Source: G963701675 sp963701675
GTDB taxonomy: Bacteria > Planctomycetota > Planctomycetia > Gemmatales > Gemmataceae
Reading direction: 5' to 3'
DNA length: 64,000 nt
Assembly: GCA_963701675.1 (NCBI GenBank)
Contig: OY969623.1
Location: 5,952,001-6,016,000, forward strand
Shown: one piece after another, positions 9,369 through 17,295 of the stretch
How the letters are laid out: every line of letters begins with the position of its first letter
How positions within the stretch are numbered: position 1 is the stretch's first letter
Notes under the pieces: generated by a model
Told to the model about the DNA's origin: nothing
The model's database searches: none
Seen by the model: only the letters and a program-made list of their open reading frames with translations
Program-made: the position numbers and the translations under genes

Positions 9369-9566
9369 ATGATCGACGACCTTCTCAAAACACGCGACGT
9401 TGCTGAGCTTTTGTCGGTGAGTGTGCGTACCGTGTGGCGCTGGACCCGTAACGGGCAACTGCCAAAGCCGATCTATCTTTCTTCCAGCCCTCGCTGGCGC
9501 GTCAGTGACATCGACAAATTCCTCCACACGCTGACGTTCTCACGTGCTCGACCTGACAAAGAATGA
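9369..9566 (+). CDS. AlpA/excisionase-type helix-turn-helix protein
   Basis: Small DNA-binding protein of 65 aa from the MerR-like excisionase/AlpA group. The line LLKTRDVAELLSVSVRTVWR (4-23) is the recognition helix-turn-helix and WTRNGQLPKP with SPRWRVSDIDKFL is the wing seen in this family. Such proteins regulate or excise phages and integrative elements. It starts a chain of translationally coupled genes: its TGA overlaps the ATG of the HNH gene. It probably controls the strong promoter just upstream (inference). Confidence 0.8.
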   Translation: MIDDLLKTRDVAELLSVSVRTVWRWTRNGQLPKPIYLSSSPRWRVSDIDKFLHTLTFSRARPDKE

Positions 9567-10108
9567 ACTCGTTCACCGCTACTTCATCTTTGCCTTGGGA
9601 GCTTACCGTGCCCATGACGTTGAGAGAACGAGCCGAGTTTCTGCATGAGACGCGTGATGCGTTCGACGCCCATTGCTCATGCGCTCGGGCCGCGGGAAAG
9701 TATGTTTTCTATCGCCTGGAAGACTTGCGCGGCGTGGTGGAGACCTACCTTCGGCGTGGCGACTGTCCCTACTGCAGTGGATTACTCAAGATCGATAATC
9801 TGGTCGTCGGCCACAAGGTGCCGTCGACGCGCGGCGGAAAATACACGCTTCGAAATCTGTGCGTTAGTTGCCGAGACTGCTCCGTGATAAAAGGCGCCCT
9901 CGACGAACAGGAATTTCGCGAACTGCTTGCCCTTATTTCGCAATGGCCGCGTGCTCTTCAGCGGCATTTCTGCAAACAACTGCGGGCCGGCGCGTCGTTG
10001 GTACGGACGGCCCTCCCGGTTTGCGGCTCGTTGGCATGGTTCACGGGCAAGGACATCTCCGAAGAAGATGACATTTCCGAACCAACCCCCACGGAGAATG
10101 TTTCATGA
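9563..10108 (+). CDS. HNH endonuclease-like protein
   Basis: 181 aa protein with a zinc-HNH signature: C68-P-Y-C71, then GHKVP with H84, N98 in LRNLC and C103-x-x-C106 followed by IKG. This pattern matches HNH nucleases in which two CxxC pairs hold a structural zinc and His/Asn act at the active site; the N-terminal 60 residues are not recognised and may bind DNA or a partner. It overlaps the genes on both sides by four bases (ATGA), so all are made from one message. It could be a nuclease of a mobile or modification-linked system; activity is not proven. Confidence 0.7.
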   Translation: MNSFTATSSLPWELTVPMTLRERAEFLHETRDAFDAHCSCARAAGKYVFYRLEDLRGVVETYLRRGDCPYCSGLLKIDNLVVGHKVPSTRGGKYTLRNLCVSCRDCSVIKGALDEQEFRELLALISQWPRALQRHFCKQLRAGASLVRTALPVCGSLAWFTGKDISEEDDISEPTPTENVS

Positions 10109-10653
10109 GCATTCGCAACCGCATCAAGGATCACCGCCGGGTTCGAGCCGGCGACCTGTTGCCGCACGAGTTCAATTGGCGTGAACATCCCGATCAACAG
10201 CGTGCGGCACTGTCGGCGATTTATGACGAAGTCGGTTTCGCGCGCAGTCTCCTGGCGTTTGAGCTGCCGGATGGACGGCTCAAACTCATCGACGGCCATC
10301 TCCGCCGCGATATCGATCCCGAGATGATGGTCGACGTCGAAGTGCTCGACGTGGATGAGATCGAAGCTCGGAAACTGCTGCTTACGATGGACACGCTGGC
10401 GGGCCTGGCGGATGCCAATGACGTTGCTGTCGAAACACTCCTGAAATCGACTCCGAGCGACTCGCGGGTTCTAAATGAACTCTGGCGTTCGATCTCCAGC
10501 GGTTCGACGGCCGTGAAACAGCAACTCGACAAAGCAGCCACCGCGGAAGAACAGTTCCTGATTCTTGTCGAATGCACCGACGAACAGCACCAAGTCACGC
10601 TACTCCAGCGCTTTTTCGCGGAAGACCTTACCTGCCGCGCCCTTGTTTCCTGA
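10105..10653 (+). CDS. ParB-like N-terminal domain protein
   Basis: 182 aa protein with a ParB/Srx fold: LIDGHLRRD (61-69) carries the GHLRR box that binds and hydrolyses CTP in ParB and binds other nucleotides in relatives. There is no ParB helix-turn-helix or dimerisation domain, so this is not a chromosome partition protein; similar stand-alone domains occur in phages and mobile elements next to modification enzymes. It is coupled by ATGA overlap to the HNH gene. Its 3' end runs into four degenerate CTGACCC heptads, which may have replaced its original terminus. Confidence 0.7.
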   Translation: MSIRNRIKDHRRVRAGDLLPHEFNWREHPDQQRAALSAIYDEVGFARSLLAFELPDGRLKLIDGHLRRDIDPEMMVDVEVLDVDEIEARKLLLTMDTLAGLADANDVAVETLLKSTPSDSRVLNELWRSISSGSTAVKQQLDKAATAEEQFLILVECTDEQHQVTLLQRFFAEDLTCRALVS

Positions 10654-10676
10654 CCCTTGACCCCTGTCCCTATGCC
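10649..10676. repeat. Short single-arm CTGACCC heptad tract
   Basis: Four degenerate 7-bp units (CCTGACC, CTTGACC, CCTGTCC, CTATGCC) across the stop of the ParB-like gene and the space before the ABC-GNAT gene. No opposing arm is visible. Confidence 0.55.
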
Positions 10677-10692
10677 ATTTGGAGCCCGCACC

Positions 10693-11826
10693 ATGATCAA
10701 CACTCGTGTTTCCGTGGCAACACCGATTACGCGCAGTCCGCGCGTCCAACAGATAGAAGGGATGTTTGACATCGCGCCGTCACAACAAACGGAACTAACG
10801 TGGGACGTCAATCTGCCTCTGGACGAACGAAACTGGCACATCGGATTGATTGTGGGGCCATCCGGCAGCGGCAAATCAACGGTTGCGCGGGCGGTTTTCG
10901 GCGAACAGATGGAGGCCGCCGAGCGGTTGCCGCCCTACCCGGCCGATGGTTCCGTCCTCGATGCTTTCCCGCCGGAAATGTCGATCAAGGAAGTGGTCAA
11001 TCTGTTGTCGAGTGTGGGGTTTTCGTCGCCACCCGCCTGGCTTCGTCCGTTCCAGGTGCTTTCCACCGGCGAACAGTTTCGTGTCAACCTCGCGCGCCTT
11101 CTTGCCTTTGCACCCGACATCGCCGTCGTGGATGAATACACCAGCGTGGTCGACCGGACCGTTGCTCGCATCGGCAGTGCGGCGTTGGCAAAGACGGTTC
11201 GGGCTCACCGCAAGCGTTTCGTGGCCGTCACCTGCCATGAAGATGTGGACGAATGGCTGCAACCGGATTGGACCTACCGGCCCGCGACGAACACGTTTGC
11301 CTGGAGGTTTCTTCAGCGTCGGCCGACGCTCACTCTCGAGGTCTACCGTTGCCGGCTTGAGGCGTGGCGCCTCTTTCGCCCGCATCACTATCTAAGCGCC
11401 TCCATCAATCCGTCGGCCCAGGCGTTTCTCGCGGTCTGGGAAGATCGGCCGGTAGCTTTCTCGGCGTGGGTGAATGCACTTGTTCGCTACGGCGGCCGGC
11501 GGGAACACCGCACGGTGACATTGCCCGACTATCAAGGCGTGGGCATCGGCCATGCCCTTTCCTGTTTCTGCGCCTCCCTATATAAGGCGCTTGGTTACCG
11601 TGCCCTAAGCACCACCACGCACCCTGCCTTCATCGCGGCTCGGCTGAAGTCGCCGCATTGGCGTATGATCCGGGCGCCCTCCATGGCGTCGCGGCGCGGC
11701 AACGCCGAGTCGGCGCTCAAACACGCCTACACTCGACTTACCGCGGGCTTCGAGTACATCGGCCCTGCCGCCGAGGTAGCCGTGGCACGTCGCATGCTTG
11801 AACCGACAAGTCGGCTCCATTTCTGA
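10693..11826 (+). CDS. ABC-type ATPase fused to a GNAT acyltransferase (COG2401-like)
   Basis: Two-domain protein of 377 aa. Residues 1-210 form an ABC ATPase without membrane helices: Walker A GPSGSGKS (55-62), a divergent signature LSTGEQFRVNLARLL, Walker B IAVVDEYTS and a switch His in VTCHEDV. Residues about 220-350 form a GNAT domain with HHYL, then LPDYQGVGIG, the acetyl-CoA pyrophosphate-binding loop. This architecture is that of COG2401 (MK0520-like), of unknown function; the GNAT part resembles phage Mom-type DNA-modification acyltransferases in its HHYL and PDYQG segments, but this is my inference. Start 10693 is preceded by GGAG. Last gene of the coupled HTH-HNH-ParB cassette. Confidence 0.75.
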   Translation: MINTRVSVATPITRSPRVQQIEGMFDIAPSQQTELTWDVNLPLDERNWHIGLIVGPSGSGKSTVARAVFGEQMEAAERLPPYPADGSVLDAFPPEMSIKEVVNLLSSVGFSSPPAWLRPFQVLSTGEQFRVNLARLLAFAPDIAVVDEYTSVVDRTVARIGSAALAKTVRAHRKRFVAVTCHEDVDEWLQPDWTYRPATNTFAWRFLQRRPTLTLEVYRCRLEAWRLFRPHHYLSASINPSAQAFLAVWEDRPVAFSAWVNALVRYGGRREHRTVTLPDYQGVGIGHALSCFCASLYKALGYRALSTTTHPAFIAARLKSPHWRMIRAPSMASRRGNAESALKHAYTRLTAGFEYIGPAAEVAVARRMLEPTSRLHF

Positions 11827-11926
11827 ATTCGCAATTTGAAGAAGCCCCACCCGCACATATCCTAATTACGCGATGCTTATCGTCCGCGAGGCGTTCTTCG
11901 ACTTTTCTTGAAACTTGAGGATGGCG

Positions 11927-12370
11927 ATGGCCAAGAAACCTGCGCCGAAGAAAACCACCAAACCACCGCCGAAGTGCAAGGCGATTCTGCTCTGCGATCA
12001 CGCCATCGTCGAGTCCGGCACGGGCAAGGTCAGTCTCATCGGCATCTTCGATCGCTTTGCCGTCCGTGATTTTCCCGGGTTGATTCAACAGTTTACTTGC
12101 TTTCTGCAGCTAACCGACGGCATCGGCAAGTATCGCATTACGGTCGAAGTCCACGACTTGCGGGAGGACCAGATACTGGCCCGTGCCGCGATCGTGCAAA
12201 TCGTCTTTGCGGACCGGGCTGGGAAAGCGAATCTCATGATCCCGGTGCCGCCGCTTCTTCTCAAGCACGCCGGTGGCTATGACTTTGTGGTGTTGGCGGA
12301 TGATCAAGAAATCGATCGCCAGCAATTCGGTGCTCATCGCATCGTCGGCAAAGGTAAGGCGGACGGCTAG
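11927..12370 (+). CDS. DUF6941 family protein
   Basis: 147 aa protein with a Lys/Pro-rich N-terminus (basic, possibly nucleic-acid contacting) followed by the conserved CDHAIVESGTGKVSLIGIF segment that defines the DUF6941 family, common in Planctomycetes and of unknown role. The rest is predicted all-beta. Start at 11927 gives a GAGG six bases upstream; in-frame ATG 11921 and TTG 11915 are alternatives. It sits between the ABC-GNAT gene and the 3' end of the opposing helicase operon, with which its stop nearly overlaps. Confidence 0.7.
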   Translation: MAKKPAPKKTTKPPPKCKAILLCDHAIVESGTGKVSLIGIFDRFAVRDFPGLIQQFTCFLQLTDGIGKYRITVEVHDLREDQILARAAIVQIVFADRAGKANLMIPVPPLLLKHAGGYDFVVLADDQEIDRQQFGAHRIVGKGKADG

Positions 12371-13416
12371 GCCGTCACAATCTCGAGTGGCGCTGCGGCC
12401 CGAATCCGCTCGTCGCCCGCCAGTATCCATGCCGCATGCCGGAGCGGATCATCACGTGCGTGCCGTATTCTTTCCAGTAGTGGCTTTGCCACGCGGATGC
12501 GAAGCCGATGTCCACGCCGTTCGACATGATGGGTGTCGGCGCCGGCCGAACTAACGCCATTCGCTCCCAGCCATTCACGCCACGCCAATTTCCATTGTTC
12601 GATCAACGGTTCATGATTTAGCTCGGGAATGATTTCTTCCCAGCTACTTCGCATTTCCAGCGCGGGGGACGCCAGGTCTAGGGCCAAACTCTGCCGATGA
12701 ACGGCGTAGCCGCGTAGTCCGCCATGGCGAATAAGAACCAGCGCAATGCGTTCCGATTGACGGCAGACGATGCGCTTCCAGGCGTTCACCGTAGTGTCGC
12801 CCGCCACCGGCAGTAGTATCTCTGCGACCTCGGTCGGAAAACCGTGGCGAGATTTCCATTCTGCCGACTGTTGCACGCAGTTCAAAAGATGCTCGACGCC
12901 GACCGCGCTATCGCTACTCGTTGGCAATGGCTCGCCGCTCCCCTTCAGGGGCAGAAACTGAGGTGGCTGATCGGGGCGTGCCGACCATCTGAAGTGAAAC
13001 GCACGTCGCTCGAACACCGACGGATTGTACTTACCGTTCCGTGTTGCCGAGCTTCCCTCCTCCGTTAAGGCGATGGATTCATTGGCGGTCCTTGTGACCA
13101 GTCCATCTTCCTGCAGCTGAAGCAGCGCCTGGCGTAGCACTGCCGGGTTCACCGGAACAATTTGTTGCAAATGCGGGATGCGGCATGGCACGTCCTTCGC
13201 CACTGCGTTCAATACCAATTGAGTGAAAGGGTCGACGCTGACGGTGTGGGAGACGCGAGACAGCGCTTCCAAGCGGTCGACGTCCAGTTGCGCAACCCAA
13301 AATGCAATGTGATCGCCAGACGGTTTCGCCAATGGAGGGTCGAGGTCGCACAGTTGTCGCCACCAGCCCACCAATGCCCGGCTACTTGGAATGGCGACCG
13401 GGAGCGACAGGCTCAT
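12367..13416 (-). CDS. Winged-helix protein of unknown function coupled to a helicase
   Basis: 349 aa protein I cannot assign to a family. Residues about 75-120 look like a winged helix (a helix pair, then LQEDGLVTRTANESIAL as wing); the rest is mixed alpha/beta with several Trp residues and no signal peptide or membrane helix. The start at 13414-13416 overlaps the stop of the helicase (ATGA), so the two are made together and probably work as a complex. The 3' end overlaps the DUF6941 stop by four bases on the other strand. Confidence 0.6.
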   Translation of the reverse strand: MSLSLPVAIPSSRALVGWWRQLCDLDPPLAKPSGDHIAFWVAQLDVDRLEALSRVSHTVSVDPFTQLVLNAVAKDVPCRIPHLQQIVPVNPAVLRQALLQLQEDGLVTRTANESIALTEEGSSATRNGKYNPSVFERRAFHFRWSARPDQPPQFLPLKGSGEPLPTSSDSAVGVEHLLNCVQQSAEWKSRHGFPTEVAEILLPVAGDTTVNAWKRIVCRQSERIALVLIRHGGLRGYAVHRQSLALDLASPALEMRSSWEEIIPELNHEPLIEQWKLAWREWLGANGVSSAGADTHHVERRGHRLRIRVAKPLLERIRHARDDPLRHAAWILAGDERIRAAAPLEIVTA

Positions 13417-16400
13417 GCTCGCACGGCCTCGCAAACGCTAAACACGGTTGAACAGGCGCCATGACCTTCGATGTGCTGAACGATTCCGCCGATGAGGGTG
13501 CGTTCCCGAGCCGCCGAGGAACCATCCAAGTGCTCAAGCGGGCCGTCCCATTCGGCGCGCTGCGCCAGAGCGCCCGTGTCCCCGAAGATCACTAGTCGAG
13601 ATTGCGCCCGCGTGAGCGCCAATGAAAGCGTCTCCGGTCCGTCGCCGAAGGTGATGGCGCGATGCGAGTGGCTTCGGGTCAGGCTCAAGAAAACGATGGG
13701 GCTCTCGCGTTCCCGAAACGCGTCGGGGGTTTCGATAGATACTTCCGCCGCCTTGGAGAGCAGCGACGGCGCTCGTCGAACCAGCAGTCGAATTAGGTCG
13801 ACCTGTGCCGCATAAAGCGCCAAGACAGCCACGGGTTGCATCGCACTGTTGCCCGCGGCGCCCGCGGCCATGGCGCCGAGTGCATGTACAACGGCTTGTG
13901 CTTCCGCGTGATTAACCAAACCTCGAGCAGGCAGGAAGGTGAGCAAATCGGATGGGAGACGCGTGCGTTGCCGAGGATCGGCGAGGTCGATTTCAAGCCC
14001 GGCGCCACCCTTCCGTGAAAGAGCCACGTTCTGCGTTGCGGCGACCGAATTGTCGCGCCACCGCGGCACCGGCACAAACTCAACGCGCGGGGCACAGCCG
14101 TTGATCGAAGCGGCCAGCGCTCCATGGTACCCCCCGCCCGGTAGAACATGCGACCAGAAAGCGGCCAGGTGTGGATGACACCGGTGGGCCGTGTCGAGCC
14201 GCACTGTACGCCCCAGGTCGCGTAGACCCAGCCTCTGTTGAATCCAAAGCTCGGCCCGCGCCCGGTCCCAGCCTGCCGTACGATCGAACTCGAAACCGAT
14301 CGTTTGCCAAGGAGCGCCGCCGCCGTTTGTCGATGGATGCACAGGCCGCGCACCTATTAATTCTCGCACTCCGTCTGTGAGCGTTGCCGTCGCCTCGGTT
14401 GGGATTGCATCGCTTAGAAAGCGCAAGCGTATCCGCTCCGGGTCCTCAATCCAATAAGCGCTTCGGCCGGTCGTTTCGGCTGCCAGCTCCTCCAGCTCCC
14501 GAAAGATGTGCTCTTTGGCGGCGGCAATTGAGTAGCTTGGGGCGAAGGCAACCTCAGCGAGCGTCGGAGGGCTTCCAGGGACCGTGAGGATGCGCAATTC
14601 AATCTCGGGTGAGTCGGCCAATGACTCGACTTCCAGATACTTGCACTGCTCTGCCGGTACGGTTCGAAGTCTGCAGCAGAGCCGGTCTCCCTCGTGTAAC
14701 CAAGAATAAGGTAGTTGGCTCGGATCCCAATGAAGCCGTTGCCATAACTGGTCAAACACCTTGGCGCAGCGCGGCGGCGCCGGCTCCCCGACGAGGACAC
14801 ACCGCCGAGCATGGCGCGCGAAGGACAGGAACTCCGCTTCGGTGAAATGCTCGGCTTCTTGAAGGACCAACGTATCAAAGGTCGATGTCAGGGCATTGGC
14901 AAAGTCAGGGCACGCTTTGAAGACGTTTGCCGGCGCGGCCACGACATTGGCCGATTGATGCAATCCCTCGGGCCAACGATCGGTTCCGCGAAGGAATGTG
15001 AGCCACTGAACCAGAACGGACTGCTCTCTCGCAGCGCGGTCGAGCGATTCGCGGTAAGCAGCACGACTCTGGTCAACGCAGGTGCGAGTCGGCGCCGCGG
15101 GTCGAAGCTTGAGGTCCACCCGGGCGCATGCCGTTTCCCATTCGCCAAGTAGCTGCCTGTGCTCCTGATCGAGACTAGCCAGTTGACGGTCCCAGTCGAC
15201 ACGCCGATGATCGATCTCTTCCTGAATAAGTTTCTTGCTTTCAATTTCGTAGGCTTGCTCGACGGTCAAGCGCGTCTGAGTCAATCGATACGCTTCGGCT
15301 TCGGCGTCGCTTATGTCGGACCGGATTTTTCGCAGCCGTTCAGCCAACGCAGGCTGCTCGGTTAAGCGGCTGCGTTGACGGCGTGCTTGCCACCATGCGG
15401 TTGTCCACCACCGTCCGGCATTGAGCGTGTTGGAGAGCAAACCGATCTGGTCGGCCGCTTGCACTAACTTGGTTTCGTCTTGCCGGAGTGCACTAATCCG
15501 CCCGTGACACTCCGCTACACGTTCATCCAAGGTTGCAAGTGTCTCGTCACGACGTCGAATCGCCTGAGCCAGTGCGTTGCGAACGGGGCTTGCCGATGAT
15601 TCCGATGTCGCTGCTTCTTGCTCCACTTCGCTGCTAACACGGTCACGGTGACGGCATAGCTTATCGTGGCGTGATTCGAGTTCCTCGAAGGATTTGGCCA
15701 TTCTTTCGAGTGGCTCCCAGTTGTTTGCCGTCAACCGAAGCTGCGCACATTCGTGTTCTAATTGGGCAGATCTTTTTTCGGTTTGTTCAAGACTGTCCGC
15801 GCGAATTCGTTTCGCACGTTCTCCGATCGTGGCGGTACGGGAGGCCGGCGGCAAATCGTCGGCCCGATCACCCGGCGCAAGCAGCCGAATGCTCAGAATT
15901 GAGAGATACGGCTCGATCAATTCCACAATCCGGTCCGTGCACGCCGCAGTCCGGGACAAGACCAGCACGCGCTCCCCGCGGTCGGCCAGTTGCCGAAGTA
16001 TTTCCGCCGTGACCCGGGACTTGCCGGTTCCGGGTAGGCCCTGAATGAGACAGACATCGGTACTGGCCACGGCCCGAGCGACCGCCCCACGTTGGGCGTC
16101 ATCGAGGGCCGTGTCGAAAATGGGAACTTCGTCAGGCCTCACCGGTTCGACATCCCCCAGATCACCGTCCATGATCCGCGCGATGTCCTCGGGAGCGGAA
16201 GCCGTTCCGTTTCGAGATATGGGGATCTGGTGCGCGTGTAGAAGCCCCTGCCGGCCCGCTAATGTCAGCAGAACCGACCGTTCTTCCGGTGTCAGCGTTT
16301 GAAACACGCCATCCCAATCGGAAATGGAAGGTTTAGTCGGCTGGAGGACGGCGTTACCGGGCGATGTCACAGCGGAAGCGGCTGGTCGTCGCGCGGCGTT

Positions 16401-16436
16401 TGGTCGCCCGCTGCCTCGCCGGTCCCGTGACGCCAT
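13413..16436 (-). CDS. UPF1/DNA2-like superfamily 1 helicase with coiled coil and altered motif II
   Basis: 1007 aa SF1B-type helicase. After a basic, disordered N-terminus it has LDDAQRGAVARAV (Q motif-like), Walker A QGLPGTGKS (132-140) and LVLSRTAACTD (motif Ia). A long insertion from about 190 to 450, rich in Arg, Glu and Gln, is predicted coiled coil. Motif II reads LVLQEAEHF with Gln526 where other members have Asp (DEAS/DEAQ), and motif III is VLVGEPAPP. The C-terminal RecA domain ends with the family signature TLSLALTRAQSRLVIFGD. DNA or RNA unwinding is expected of the family; loss of the metal-binding Asp may slow or abolish ATP hydrolysis. It is coupled to the downstream winged-helix gene. 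Confidence 0.8.
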   Translation of the reverse strand: MASRDRRGSGRPNAARRPAASAVTSPGNAVLQPTKPSISDWDGVFQTLTPEERSVLLTLAGRQGLLHAHQIPISRNGTASAPEDIARIMDGDLGDVEPVRPDEVPIFDTALDDAQRGAVARAVASTDVCLIQGLPGTGKSRVTAEILRQLADRGERVLVLSRTAACTDRIVELIEPYLSILSIRLLAPGDRADDLPPASRTATIGERAKRIRADSLEQTEKRSAQLEHECAQLRLTANNWEPLERMAKSFEELESRHDKLCRHRDRVSSEVEQEAATSESSASPVRNALAQAIRRRDETLATLDERVAECHGRISALRQDETKLVQAADQIGLLSNTLNAGRWWTTAWWQARRQRSRLTEQPALAERLRKIRSDISDAEAEAYRLTQTRLTVEQAYEIESKKLIQEEIDHRRVDWDRQLASLDQEHRQLLGEWETACARVDLKLRPAAPTRTCVDQSRAAYRESLDRAAREQSVLVQWLTFLRGTDRWPEGLHQSANVVAAPANVFKACPDFANALTSTFDTLVLQEAEHFTEAEFLSFARHARRCVLVGEPAPPRCAKVFDQLWQRLHWDPSQLPYSWLHEGDRLCCRLRTVPAEQCKYLEVESLADSPEIELRILTVPGSPPTLAEVAFAPSYSIAAAKEHIFRELEELAAETTGRSAYWIEDPERIRLRFLSDAIPTEATATLTDGVRELIGARPVHPSTNGGGAPWQTIGFEFDRTAGWDRARAELWIQQRLGLRDLGRTVRLDTAHRCHPHLAAFWSHVLPGGGYHGALAASINGCAPRVEFVPVPRWRDNSVAATQNVALSRKGGAGLEIDLADPRQRTRLPSDLLTFLPARGLVNHAEAQAVVHALGAMAAGAAGNSAMQPVAVLALYAAQVDLIRLLVRRAPSLLSKAAEVSIETPDAFRERESPIVFLSLTRSHSHRAITFGDGPETLSLALTRAQSRLVIFGDTGALAQRAEWDGPLEHLDGSSAARERTLIGGIVQHIEGHGACSTVFSVCEAVRA

Positions 16437-16847
16437 GGCCGATCCTCGGTATCTTTGGCTACCCGGTTTCAGAATGCGATCCCGTTCGAATGGAATCGCT
16501 TTGTCCCATTCTTAACAATTGTTCGACAGCTTCGCTAACCCATTCGGGCTTTTCACCAATCCTTCGTGATTCCGCTCACCGGATCGGCGGCGATTCCAAT
16601 GAAAGAAATGAACGAGGGAAAAAGTGCCGGTTGACGAATCGCAAACACCTGCCGTGCGTCTGTAAGCGTAACTAATCGATCGCCCTAGTATAGACGTTTC
16701 TACTTTACGAAGCTATCGAAATCACACCCCCGAGAATTCTTGCCTTGCATATACCGTTCCAAATCCAGTCGCTACACTAGCAGGACATGCCTCCGTGCGG
16801 AGAATCCGGAAATCTGCGGTTTACATCCAAGAATGAGGAGTCGATGA
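16437..16847. other. Intergenic region between divergent genes, no gene seen
   Basis: About 410 bp between the helicase start and the Dabb gene. Open frames on the plus strand here are short, lack ribosome-binding sites and shadow the helicase 5' end. It should hold the promoters of both directions; a TTGCAT (about 16745) and TACACT (about 16773) are 22 bp apart, too far to call a promoter. Confidence 0.4.
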
Positions 16848-17276
16848 ATGAAACGTGCGCTATGGGTCATCGGTGCAATTGCGTTCGGCTGGACTTTGAA
16901 TCTTGCCGTTGCGAGCCGCGGGATTTCGGCCACGCCGGATGACGTGGCGCCGATGATCGTCCACAACGTGTATTTCTCGTGTAATGAAAAAGGCGCCGAA
17001 CCCAAGAAGAAACTGGTCGCCGGGTGCCAGAAGTACCTGGCCGACCATCCCGGCGTCGTCTATTTCGCCGCGGGCGCGCGAGCGACTGAGTTTGAACGGC
17101 CGGTCAATGATCAGGATTTCGACGTGGCGCTGCACATGGTGTTCAAGGACAAAGCCGCCCACGATAAATACCAGGAGTCAGAAAAACACAAACAGTTTAT
17201 CACTGAATTCAGCCCCACCTTGGTCAAGGTGCGCGTATTCGATTCCAAAGTGACGAATTCCAAGCTTGCGAAGTAA
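16848..17276 (+). CDS. Exported Dabb (stress-responsive alpha/beta barrel) domain protein
   Basis: 142 aa protein with an N-terminal signal peptide (hydrophobic residues 5-22) and a ferredoxin-like Dabb domain: VHNVYFSCNEKG opens the fold and DFDVALHMVFKDKAAHDKY is its signature strand and helix. Dabb proteins dimerise and bind small hydrophobic ligands; here export places it in the periplasm. The preceding AGGAG supports the start. It ends 19 bases before the peptidase fusion gene, so the two probably share a message. Confidence 0.8.
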   Translation: MKRALWVIGAIAFGWTLNLAVASRGISATPDDVAPMIVHNVYFSCNEKGAEPKKKLVAGCQKYLADHPGVVYFAAGARATEFERPVNDQDFDVALHMVFKDKAAHDKYQESEKHKQFITEFSPTLVKVRVFDSKVTNSKLAK

Positions 17277-17295
17277 CCTCCCTGGGAGATCATCC

